From Streptosporangiaceae bacterium (lineage in GTDB: Bacteria; Actinomycetota; Actinomycetes; Streptosporangiales; Streptosporangiaceae), in assembly GCA_030040475.1 (NCBI GenBank), contig JASHTQ010000211.1, positions 1-17,710 on the forward strand: 17,710 bases of DNA. Direction: 5' to 3'. Below, piece by piece: positions 7,905 through 14,112 of this stretch. Below the pieces are notes generated by a model, which was given only the letters and a program-made list of their open reading frames with translations, was not told where the DNA came from and ran no database searches. Position 1 is the first letter of the stretch; each line of letters begins with the position of its first letter. A program made the position numbers and the translations under genes.

Positions 7905-7923
7905 TTAGGTAAGCCTAACCTAA
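7905..7923 (-). promoter_or_regulatory. IdeR/DtxR box controlling the siderophore operon
   Basis: TTAGGTAAGCCTAACCTAA matches the DtxR/IdeR consensus at 18 of 19 positions. It ends 2 nt before the Shine-Dalgarno (7898-7902) of the ATP-grasp gene. Bound IdeR would therefore cover the transcription start and block the whole five-gene operon when iron is plentiful. Confidence 0.93.
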
Positions 7924-8030
7924 CTCGGTGATCATAGCGGGCGCGTAGGTCTCCCGCCGCGCTTCGGCTACAAGGAGCAACCGCGCCGGGCCGGCTGGCA
8001 CGGCACGCGGTGGAGGGGCGGACCGGGGTG

Positions 8031-8744
8031 TCAGGCGGTCGCTGCCGTCATATCCCCGGCTGCGACGACGAAGATGTGGGCGGCAGCGGCATCGCCGATC
8101 TCGACGCTTGCCGGCCCGTTGCCGATGCGGACACCGGCGTCTGCGCGGGCGATCGTCACCGTGGCATTCGGCTGGAGCCCGGCGTCGCGCAGCCGGGTCA
8201 GCAGGGCCGTGTCGGACTGAAGCGACTCGCCGATGCGGCGCACGACCACGCTGCCGGTCTCGGCGGGTATCTCGGTCAGCGGCACCACGACGCCGGGAAG
8301 CTCCCCGTTCCCTTCCTCGCCCAGCTCCGCGAGCCCGGGGATCGGGTTTCCGTACGGCGACTGCGTGGGATGACCGAGGACATCGAGCACCCGGCGTTCC
8401 ACCGTGTCGCTCATCACGTGCTCCCACCGGCACGCCTCGTCGTGGACCATGTGCCACTCCAGGCCGAGGACGCTGACCAGCAGGCATTCGGCCAGGCGGT
8501 GCTTGCGCATGACGCGGATGGCCGCGGACCGGCCGGCCGGGGTGAGCTCGATCTGCCGGTCGCCGGTCAGGGTGAGCAGGCCGTCACGTTCCATCCGGGC
8601 AATCGTCTGCGACACCGTCGGGGGGGTGTGCCCGAGCCGCTCGGCGATACGGGCACGCCGTGGGACGACGCCTTCTTCCTCGAACTCGAGCACCGAGCGC
8701 AGATACATCTCTGCGGTGTCGATGAGGTCGTCCTGATGATTCAC
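8031..8744 (-). CDS. ideR: Iron-dependent transcriptional repressor, DtxR/IdeR family
   Basis: 237 aa, close to DtxR (226) and IdeR (230). I chose the GTG at 8744: GGGGA lies 6 nt upstream and the product begins with the family's DLIDTAEMYL. A TTG at 8780 would only add a non-conserved extension. The winged-helix domain spans about 1-75 (RARIAERLG, PTVSQTIARMERDG). The metal/dimerisation domain includes MRKHRLAE and HDEACRWEHVMSD. Metal ligands equivalent to DtxR Met10, His79, Glu83, His98, Cys102, Glu105 and His106 are all present (here Met13, His82, Glu86, His101, Cys105, Glu108, His109). A C-terminal SH3/FeoA-like domain fills about 150-237. It should bind Fe(II) and repress from the TTAGGTTAG-type boxes found around it. 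The intact metal sites favour iron sensing over an MntR-type role. Confidence 0.95.
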   Translation of the reverse strand: MNHQDDLIDTAEMYLRSVLEFEEEGVVPRRARIAERLGHTPPTVSQTIARMERDGLLTLTGDRQIELTPAGRSAAIRVMRKHRLAECLLVSVLGLEWHMVHDEACRWEHVMSDTVERRVLDVLGHPTQSPYGNPIPGLAELGEEGNGELPGVVVPLTEIPAETGSVVVRRIGESLQSDTALLTRLRDAGLQPNATVTIARADAGVRIGNGPASVEIGDAAAAHIFVVAAGDMTAATA

Positions 8745-8823
8745 GTGCCATCCCCGGCCCTGTCCCGGCCGTTGCGTCAAATGCGTGCGGCTGGCGGCCG
8801 TCTGGGTGAAGAACCGCCGATGT

Positions 8824-8842
8824 CCAGCTTAGCCTCGCCTGG
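8824..8842. promoter_or_regulatory. Degenerate IdeR-like palindrome upstream of ideR
   Basis: CCAGCTTAGCCTCGCCTGG keeps the central TTAGCCT and both outer half-site cores but matches the consensus at only 12 of 19 positions. It is about 80 bp before the ideR start codon, so weak autoregulation is possible. The rest of the 234-bp gap (8745-8978) between ideR and the stop of the DUF2470 gene shows no other recognisable signal. Confidence 0.3.
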
Positions 8843-8978
8843 GAACCCGCCGACAGCATGAATCGCGCAGCCCCGGGGCGCCGAATGGCGGCACGCGAAC
8901 GTGCCGCTGAACGAGCGCGGCGTGGGTCGGTGCCTGCGGCTCCTCCGCTTTCCTGCATCGGCAGGTCACGGCAGGGGA

Positions 8979-9686
8979 CTACTGGCCGGCGGCGGGCCGG
9001 GTGTGGTGCTGGCCGGGTCCGGACTGACAGCGGCACGTCAGCGCGGTGCGGATGGAGGCCGGGACCTGCTGCAGCGATGCGACCGGGCCGTCCGGAAAGG
9101 AAAGCCGGACCCCGGCGGTCCCGTCCGTGGTGAGCACGAGGAGTTCCAGGCCGTAGCGGTCCAGGCCGCAGGGGATCACCCAGTCGGCCTGGTCCATGCC
9201 GTGGGCGCGTACGCAGCCGATGAGGTCGGCCATGTGCCCGCGCTCGAGGTGTCGCAGCACTCCGGGTGCCACCCGCCATAGCGGGTCCGGCGCCGCGATC
9301 CGGTACTCCTCGACCGGGATGGGCACGGACACGGCGCCGTCGAGCCGAACCGACCGCACGGCCACCGTGCAGGCGGTGATCCCGGCCGCACGGTCCTGGG
9401 CCAGCGGCCGGCATGTCCCGGTGAGGCGGAGGGCCGAAAATGGCACCCGCGCCGGCACGCACACGGTCACGGGTCCGGGGGCCGAGGCCAGCCACTGCTC
9501 CGCCAGCGTCCCGGTGGCGGGCAGCAGCAACGGGCTGCCGTCCCGCGCGGCCCGGACGGGAACCGGCCCGGCGGCGGCCGGGACGCCCGCCGAGCCCGCT
9601 TCGCTGACGGTGGCGGCCGCGGCGCGGGAAAGAGCCGTGCGGGCCAGTTCCGGCAGGGAGGGCCCGGGGAGCACATCGAAGTTCAT
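8979..9686 (-). CDS. DUF2470 domain-containing protein, iron-regulated
   Basis: 235 aa; ATG at 9686 with AAGGA just upstream. The central part (about 73-140: VTVCVPARVPFSALRLTG to VPIPVEEYRIAAPDPL) and the C-terminal part (HMADLIGCVRAHG, 151-163; CGLDRYGLELLVL, 173-185; VRLSFP) match actinobacterial DUF2470 proteins. DUF2470 is also found at the end of HugZ-type haem-degrading and other FMN-binding split-barrel proteins, so a haem or iron role is possible but not shown. The tail has CRCQSGPGQHH, a possible metal-binding cluster. A near-perfect IdeR box sits in its promoter. It is cytoplasmic, with no signal peptide or membrane segment. Molecular function unknown. Confidence 0.85.
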   Translation of the reverse strand: MNFDVLPGPSLPELARTALSRAAAATVSEAGSAGVPAAAGPVPVRAARDGSPLLLPATGTLAEQWLASAPGPVTVCVPARVPFSALRLTGTCRPLAQDRAAGITACTVAVRSVRLDGAVSVPIPVEEYRIAAPDPLWRVAPGVLRHLERGHMADLIGCVRAHGMDQADWVIPCGLDRYGLELLVLTTDGTAGVRLSFPDGPVASLQQVPASIRTALTCRCQSGPGQHHTRPAAGQ

Positions 9687-9696
9687 GATCCTTATT

Positions 9697-9724
9697 AGAT
9701 TAGGTAAGGCTAACCTAAGTCAAC
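9697..9724 (-). promoter_or_regulatory. Promoter with overlapping IdeR box, DUF2470 gene
   Basis: Reading the minus strand, TTGACT (9724-9719) is a good -35 and TAATCT (9702-9697) a plausible -10, with a 16-nt spacer. The IdeR box TTAGGTAAGGCTAACCTAA (9700-9718, 18/19) fills the spacer and touches the -10. This is a direct promoter-occlusion layout. The remaining gap up to the next gene's stop (9725-9842) shows nothing else. Confidence 0.88.
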
Positions 9725-9842
9725 GGTCCTCGTGGAGATGGGCGGCCGGCCCGCCGCAGGCGCAGGGTAAGACGGGCGAGACCGGGCAGGCAGCAGGCGT
9801 CGTAACGGCTCGGTGCCGGTCCCGGCCGGCTGGGCGTGACGG

Positions 9843-10598
9843 TCAGGCGACCGCAGGACGTCGCAGGGAGTGCCTGACTGCCGCGGCGCATGCAGCAGCG
9901 GCGCGCGGGCTTGCCCCGTACCGGGGCGAGAGCGCGAGGACGGCGTAGCGGCCGACATGCTCAACCGAGGCCGCCCACCGCGCCGGGGTATCCATCGTGA
10001 GGTCGGCCTCGGCGGCCGACCGGGCGGTCCAGGCCACGGCGAGCGCCGCCCATCGGCGCCGGTCGGTCGCGCGCGAAGACAGCTGGGCGCCCAGCGCCCG
10101 GCTCGCGGTAACCGAAGCCAGGCGCCGCCGGGGAGCGAACGCGAGCAGCCGGCGCGCGCGTGCCGCATCCTGCGCAGCCAGCTCTGCCGCCTGGTCTGCC
10201 ACGGCCACGGCTGCCTCGAAGGCAGCCGCCACGTCCGCCGGTTCTCTCGCGCCACGGGCCCACGCCTGCGCTGTGCTGATCGCCGCGCCGATGCGGGGAT
10301 CAGCCATGCGAGCAGCCCGGACCGCGGCATCGGCCACGGTCGCGGCACAGCGGACGACCTCGCGCCGCTCCTGCTCCGTCCGCGCCATGCGCGCCGCGGC
10401 CCACAGCAGCCAATCCGGGCGCGGGCACACGTCCCAGCACGCCCCGAAGTCGGCGAACGGGGCGGCCCAGCCGGTGAACGGCCACGGTGCCGAGAGCTGC
10501 GCGAGGCGGGATTGCAAGCCTGGCTGGCTTGAACCGTCGGCGGCGGCCACGGGCGGCGTTCCCTGCGCGGGATGAGCCCAGGACCATCGCAGAGACAT
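9843..10598 (-). CDS. Ala-rich helical protein of unknown function, iron-regulated
   Basis: 251 aa; ATG at 10598 with GGAG only 2 nt upstream, so the ribosome site is unusually close. The protein is mostly predicted helix, with long Ala-rich runs (about 85-150 and 185-245) and one distinctive block, GACWDVCPRPDWLLWAAARM (52-71). Cys54, Cys58 and Cys84 are the only Cys before residue 200. It vaguely recalls the 'putative immunity protein' (Imm-5-like) helical family, but I cannot confirm that and assign no function. No signal peptide or convincing membrane segment is seen. An IdeR box covers its promoter, which shares the TTGACT layout of the DUF2470 gene, so both should be switched on together in low iron. 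Confidence 0.75.
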   Translation of the reverse strand: MSLRWSWAHPAQGTPPVAAADGSSQPGLQSRLAQLSAPWPFTGWAAPFADFGACWDVCPRPDWLLWAAARMARTEQERREVVRCAATVADAAVRAARMADPRIGAAISTAQAWARGAREPADVAAAFEAAVAVADQAAELAAQDAARARRLLAFAPRRRLASVTASRALGAQLSSRATDRRRWAALAVAWTARSAAEADLTMDTPARWAASVEHVGRYAVLALSPRYGASPRAAAACAAAVRHSLRRPAVA

Positions 10599-10606
10599 GT
10601 CTCCGT

Positions 10607-10634
10607 TTTATTAGGCAAGCCTAAGCTAAGTCAA
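10607..10634 (-). promoter_or_regulatory. Promoter with overlapping IdeR box, Ala-rich gene
   Basis: On the minus strand TTGACT (10634-10629) is followed by the box TTAGGCAAGCCTAAGCTAA (10611-10629, 16/19) and an AT-rich TAATAA -10 candidate at about 10613-10608. The AAGTCAACG next to the box (plus strand) is identical to that beside the DUF2470 box at 9717-9725, suggesting a common design or a duplicated promoter. Confidence 0.8.
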
Positions 10635-10778
10635 CGTCTCTGGGCCTGATCTTCCGCCGTCTGCCCTGCGGCACAGGTGGTGGCCGTACCCCGGCGCATG
10701 CTGGATCGCCGGCCCGGAGAGTCTGCAACGTCGAGGGGTCACCGATCAGCGGACGCCAGGGTTCCGCCAACCGGAAAC

Positions 10779-10797
10779 TTAGGTTAGCCTTACCAAT
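10779..10797 (+). promoter_or_regulatory. IdeR box upstream of bfd
   Basis: TTAGGTTAGCCTTACCAAT, 16 of 19 consensus positions, 27 bp before the bfd ATG. It faces away from the box at 10611-10629 across a 149-bp divergent intergenic region that shows no other clear signal. At this distance it should overlap the core promoter, favouring repression in high iron, although IdeR activates some storage genes from more distal sites in mycobacteria. Confidence 0.82.
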
Positions 10798-10824
10798 GTA
10801 TCGACCGAGAGGAGCCGCGAGGGA

Positions 10825-11019
10825 ATGTTCGCGTGTATCTGCTGGGCTGTGACATGCGACGAAGTCGGCGCGGTGCTCGACGAAGGCGCGGCGACGGTCG
10901 AGGCGGTGGCTGAGGCCACGGGCGCCGGGACCGGCTGCGGAACCTGCCGGGAGCGGATCGCAGCCATGATCGGCGAACGCGGCCAGCAGTGCCCGGTCCC
11001 GGCGCTGCGTGTCGCCTGA
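10825..11019 (+). CDS. bfd: Bacterioferritin-associated ferredoxin
   Basis: 64 aa, typical of Bfd. The four [2Fe-2S] ligands Cys4, Cys6, Cys38 and Cys41 fall at the same positions as in E. coli Bfd (MFACICWAVT and GTGCGTC). ATG at 10825; AGGAG at 10810-10814 and GAGGGA right before the start are both possible ribosome sites. Bfd docks on bacterioferritin and passes electrons to its haem, so stored Fe(III) leaves as Fe(II). It lies 31 bp before bfr on the same strand and behind an IdeR box, as expected for a gene that releases stored iron during starvation. Confidence 0.93.
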   Translation: MFACICWAVTCDEVGAVLDEGAATVEAVAEATGAGTGCGTCRERIAAMIGERGQQCPVPALRVA

Positions 11020-11044
11020 CCAGGCGGATGACAATCGCTAGGCT
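11016..11044 (+). promoter_or_regulatory. Candidate promoter for a leaderless bfr transcript
   Basis: CTGACC (11016-11021), a 17-nt spacer and TAGGCT (11039-11044) form a plausible housekeeping promoter that overlaps the end of bfd. The expected start point, 6-7 nt past the -10, is the A of the bfr ATG at 11051. No Shine-Dalgarno precedes that ATG, which suits a leaderless mRNA. GGCTGACCTGA also resembles the right half of an IdeR box (12/19 over 11033-11051). Confidence 0.4.
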
Positions 11045-11050
11045 GACCTG

Positions 11051-11530
11051 ATGCGCGGAGACGACCACGTCCTGGAATTGCTCAACGAGCAGCTCACTGC
11101 CGAATTGACCGCCATCAACCAGTACTTCTTGCACGCCAAGATGCAGCAGAACTTCGGCTGGGTGAAACTCGCCAGACATACTCGCGCGGAGTCCGTCGAC
11201 GAGATGCGGCACGCCGAGGTGCTCACCGACCGGATCCTGTTCCTGGACGGGCTGCCGAACTACCAGCGACTGTTCCCGCTGCGCATCGGCCAGACGATCA
11301 CCCAGATGCTCGAGGCGGACATGGCGGTGGAGACCGAGGCGGTGGACCGGCTCCGCCGGGGAATCGAGTACATGCGCGGCGTCGCCGATGTCACCAGCGC
11401 GAACCTTTTCGAGGCCATCCTCGCCGACGAGGAGCAGCACATCGACTACCTCGAGACTCAGCTCGGACTTATCGAGCAGCTTGGCGAGCAGCTCTACCTG
11501 GCGCAACTGGTCGAGCAGCCCGACAGCTGA
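11051..11530 (+). CDS. bfr: Bacterioferritin
   Basis: 159 aa, the usual length. Ferroxidase-centre residues Glu18, Glu51, His54, Glu94, Glu127 and His130 are present at E. coli Bfr numbering, and the haem ligand Met52 is present (DEMRHAEV). It should assemble into a 24-mer, oxidise Fe(II) and store it as a ferric mineral; inter-subunit haem works with Bfd for release. It lies 31 bp after bfd, probably partly co-transcribed, and may also have its own leaderless promoter. The 111 bp downstream (11531-11641) contain only small inverted repeats (for example CGTCG/CGACG near 11608) and no clear terminator. Confidence 0.96.
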   Translation: MRGDDHVLELLNEQLTAELTAINQYFLHAKMQQNFGWVKLARHTRAESVDEMRHAEVLTDRILFLDGLPNYQRLFPLRIGQTITQMLEADMAVETEAVDRLRRGIEYMRGVADVTSANLFEAILADEEQHIDYLETQLGLIEQLGEQLYLAQLVEQPDS

Positions 11531-11641
11531 AGGTAACGCCAAGTCCGCGGCTGCCTTCGGGGTCTAGGGCCATCATGTGCGTGTGCTGACCATCACCTGG
11601 TGGCCCGTCGTGCGACGAGGCGTTCCGTCAGGACTGGCGAT

Positions 11642-12050
11642 TTACACCGCTGCGAAGGCCTGGATGGCTCGGTAGTCGTCGGAGGTCAGGGCGACACAGG
11701 GGTCGAAGCCGGCCGTCCGGCAGGCCTGCCGGACGATGCGGAACCAGGCGCTGCCGGCCCGGCCGCCGACCCAGGTCTCCTCGGCCAGGGCCGGCAGGTC
11801 CAGCGCGGCGCCGCTGCGGGCCAGCCGGTGCCCGCGGGGCAGGACGGCCTGGAAGGCGTCGTCGAACAGGTAGACGTGGCCAGCGCCATGGGAAAGCTGC
11901 CGAACCGGAGCCGGCCGACCCGCTGGCCGGCGATCTCGGCCAGGTCCTGCTCGGCGCTGTCGAGGCGGGCGCTGATGGCCGTGCCGTGCGCGGTGGCGTC
12001 GGCGCCGTCTTCCTTCTCGGTGAAGACGCGGAGGATGCTGGTCCCAGGGA
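11642..12050 (-). pseudogene. Remnant of a LysR-type transcriptional regulator
   Basis: Two LysR pieces lie in different minus-strand frames. The first (about 12050 to 11880) carries the linker-helix and domain start, with ISARLDSAEQDLAEIAG and VGRLRFGSFPMALA. The second (about 11880 to 11642) carries effector-domain sequence: VYLFDDAFQAVLPRGHRLA, then ALTSDDYRAIQAFAAV and a TAA stop. Against a normal LysR protein, about 65-70 residues are missing at the frame junction, the N-terminal helix-turn-helix is gone and the C-terminal GLGV-type end is cut off. It is non-functional. Its broken N-terminal side abuts the start of the plus-strand STAND pseudogene. Confidence 0.75.
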
Positions 12051-12074
12051 GTCTGCCTGGAGAGGTAAGCCGCG

Positions 12075-14015
12075 ATGGACGAGCCGTCACCTGCCTTGCA
12101 CCGAGCGATCGTGGGCGTAGACGTCGAGGGATACGGTGCTCGGCTGGCCAATCCTGACCAGCTGGCGGTGCGCGACGGACTGTACTGGTGCCTGCATTGG
12201 TCGTTCGCTTCTTCAGGAGCTTTCTTCGGCTCTCCTGGCGCATAACAAGGAGCATGCGCCGGCGGCGAGAATCCGGGTGCGGCTCGCGCTGCATGCCGGA
12301 GAGGTCCATCGCGATGCCTACGGGGTCGCCGGCACCGCGGTCAACGTTGCCTTCCGGCTGCTCGAGGCCGCGCCGACGTGATCAGGAACATCCCGGCCGG
12401 TACCCCCGCTTCGTACCGCCAGGTGCGGGTCCGGGTGAAGGAAACCGAGACGATGGCGTGGGTTTGCCGGCCCGACGATCCTTACCCGCTGCTGGCGGAC
12501 GCGGCGCTCCCGCCGGCCCAGGTGACGGTGCCCAGGCAGCTGCCCGCAGCCCTCTACAGCTTCGCCGGACGGGAACGCGAGCTGCGGGCAATGTCCCTGG
12601 CGCTGGAGCGGGCCGCGGCTCCTCCCGGCACGATGGCGATCACGGTGATCGAGGGCACGGCGGGAGTAGGCAAGAGCACGCTCGCGGTGACCTGGGCACG
12701 CCAGATGGCCGACCGGTTCCCCGACGGGCAGCTGTGCGTGAACCTGCGCGGATTCGACCCGGCAGGAGCGCCGCTGGCACCTGCCGAGGCGATGCGGGGG
12801 TTCCTGGAGGCCTTTCAGGTTCCGCCCGAGAGCATCCCGGTCAGCCTGGAAGCGCAGGCCGCGTTGTACCGGAGCCTGCTCGGCGACCGGCGGATCCTGG
12901 TCGTCCTTGACAACGCCTGCGACGCCGGCCAGGTCCGGCCGCTGCTCCCCCGCCGGGGTGCGCCGTGGTGGTGACCAGCCGCAATCGGCTCACCAGCCTG
13001 GTCACCGCCGAGGGCGCCCAGCTCATCCCGCTGGACCTGCCAAGCGCGGCCGAGGCGGGGCTGCTGCTGGCACGACGTATCGGCACGGACCGGGTCGCGG
13101 CCGAACCGCGGGCCGTGGCCGAGGTCATCGCGTCGTGTGCGCGGCCGCCGCTGGCGCTGGCCGTTGTGGCCGCCCGGGCCGTCGCCCACCCGGCCTTCTC
13201 CCGCTGGCCGCCCTCGCCGACAAGCTCGCGGCGGCGCGGGGAAGCTTGAACGCCTTCGGCGGGACGGATACAGCGGCAGATCCCCGGGCGGTGTTCTCCT
13301 GGTCCTATCGTCAGCTCCCGGCCGAGGCCGCCAGGCTGTTCCGGCTGCTCGGGCTCCATCCCGGCCCGGCCGCCTGGGCCTGGTTCGAGGCCGAATTCCC
13401 GGTGCTGTTGCACGCCGTCGAGACTGCCGCGGCCAACGGGTACCTTGCGCACGCCTGGCAGCTTCCCGCCATGATGACGGAGTTCCTGGACCGAAGCGGC
13501 CGCTGGCAAGACTGGGTCGGCGTCTGCCGCACCGGCCTGGCGGCCGCCGAGCGCGCCATGAGTCCCTACGGGCGGGCGCACGCCCACCTCAACCTTGGCC
13601 GCGCCTGCCATTGGCCGGCGAGAAAGACGAAGACCGCGTGCATTTCCGCCGCGCCCTTGACCTCTTTGAAGAAATCGGCGATCTGGCCGGCCAGGCCTGC
13701 GCCCATATCGGGCTTGCCCACGCGTACGACCATGAAGACCGTTACCAGGCCCGGCTGGGCTCCCCTGACCAGGCGATCGTCAACTGCAAGCAGTCACTGG
13801 CGCTGCACCAGCGGATCGGCGACCGCCGCGGCCAGGCCCACACCCTCATCTACCTCGGCGACAGCCAGCACGCGGCGGGAAATCCGGCAGCAGCCGGCCG
13901 GTCATGGCAGCAGGCCCTGAATATCCTTGACCAGCTCGGCCACACCATCCGCGCCGACGAAGTGCGGACCAAGCTAACCGAACTCGATGCCGCGGCCCCG
14001 CTGCACGCGGAGTGA
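12075..14015 (+). pseudogene. Decayed STAND regulator: cyclase-like / NB-ARC / winged helix / TPR
   Basis: One ancestral gene is spread over several frames. Pieces in order: HRAIVGVDVEGYG from an ATG at 12075 (stop at 12243); a second frame to 12381 with ELSSALLAHNKEHAP and RLALHAGEVHRDAYG (nucleotide-cyclase-like domain lacking its central EDRGDG-type part); VRVKETETMAWVCRP and NB-ARC to 12974; VVVTSRNRLTSL to about 13200; FSWSYRQLPAEAARLFRLLGLHPGP, then a jump to FEAEFPVLLHAVETAA; finally TPR helices from about 13620 to the TGA at 14015. Frame changes near 12205, 12378, 12960, 13200 and 13615, with deletions at several joins, show true decay rather than base-calling errors. Intact relatives are large actinobacterial SARP/AfsR-like proteins. 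Confidence 0.8.
12378..12974 (+). pseudogene. NB-ARC segment of the STAND pseudogene
   Basis: The longest open piece (198 codons). It holds the end of the cyclase-like domain (RVRVKETETMAWVCRPDDPYP), the SFAGRERELRAM entry to NB-ARC, the P-loop EGTAGVGKSTLA, NLRGFDPAGAPL and the Walker B-like RRILVVLDNACDAGQVRPLLP. It then shifts out of frame (GAPWW, stop), and the expected VVVTSRNRLTSL continues in another frame from about 12963. It might still be called as a short NB-ARC protein by gene finders, but it lacks the sensor, winged-helix and TPR parts. Confidence 0.65.
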
Positions 14016-14112
14016 GGCGACCGATCGCGTCCGGCCGCCGGCGCGCCAGCCCGCTAGAGTTGGCGGACATCTTGCCGCCCCGTGGCGGGCGGCCCGAGGC
14101 GAGGGAACGATC

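Noticed and set aside
9710..10618. Minus-strand ORF of 302 codons overlapping the Ala-rich gene
   Set aside because: Pro/Arg-rich shadow frame that would begin inside the IdeR box region and run into the next promoter.
10621..11034. Minus-strand ORF of 137 codons across the divergent promoter region and bfd
   Set aside because: Runs antisense through bfd and covers the IdeR box; no family resemblance and no ribosome site.
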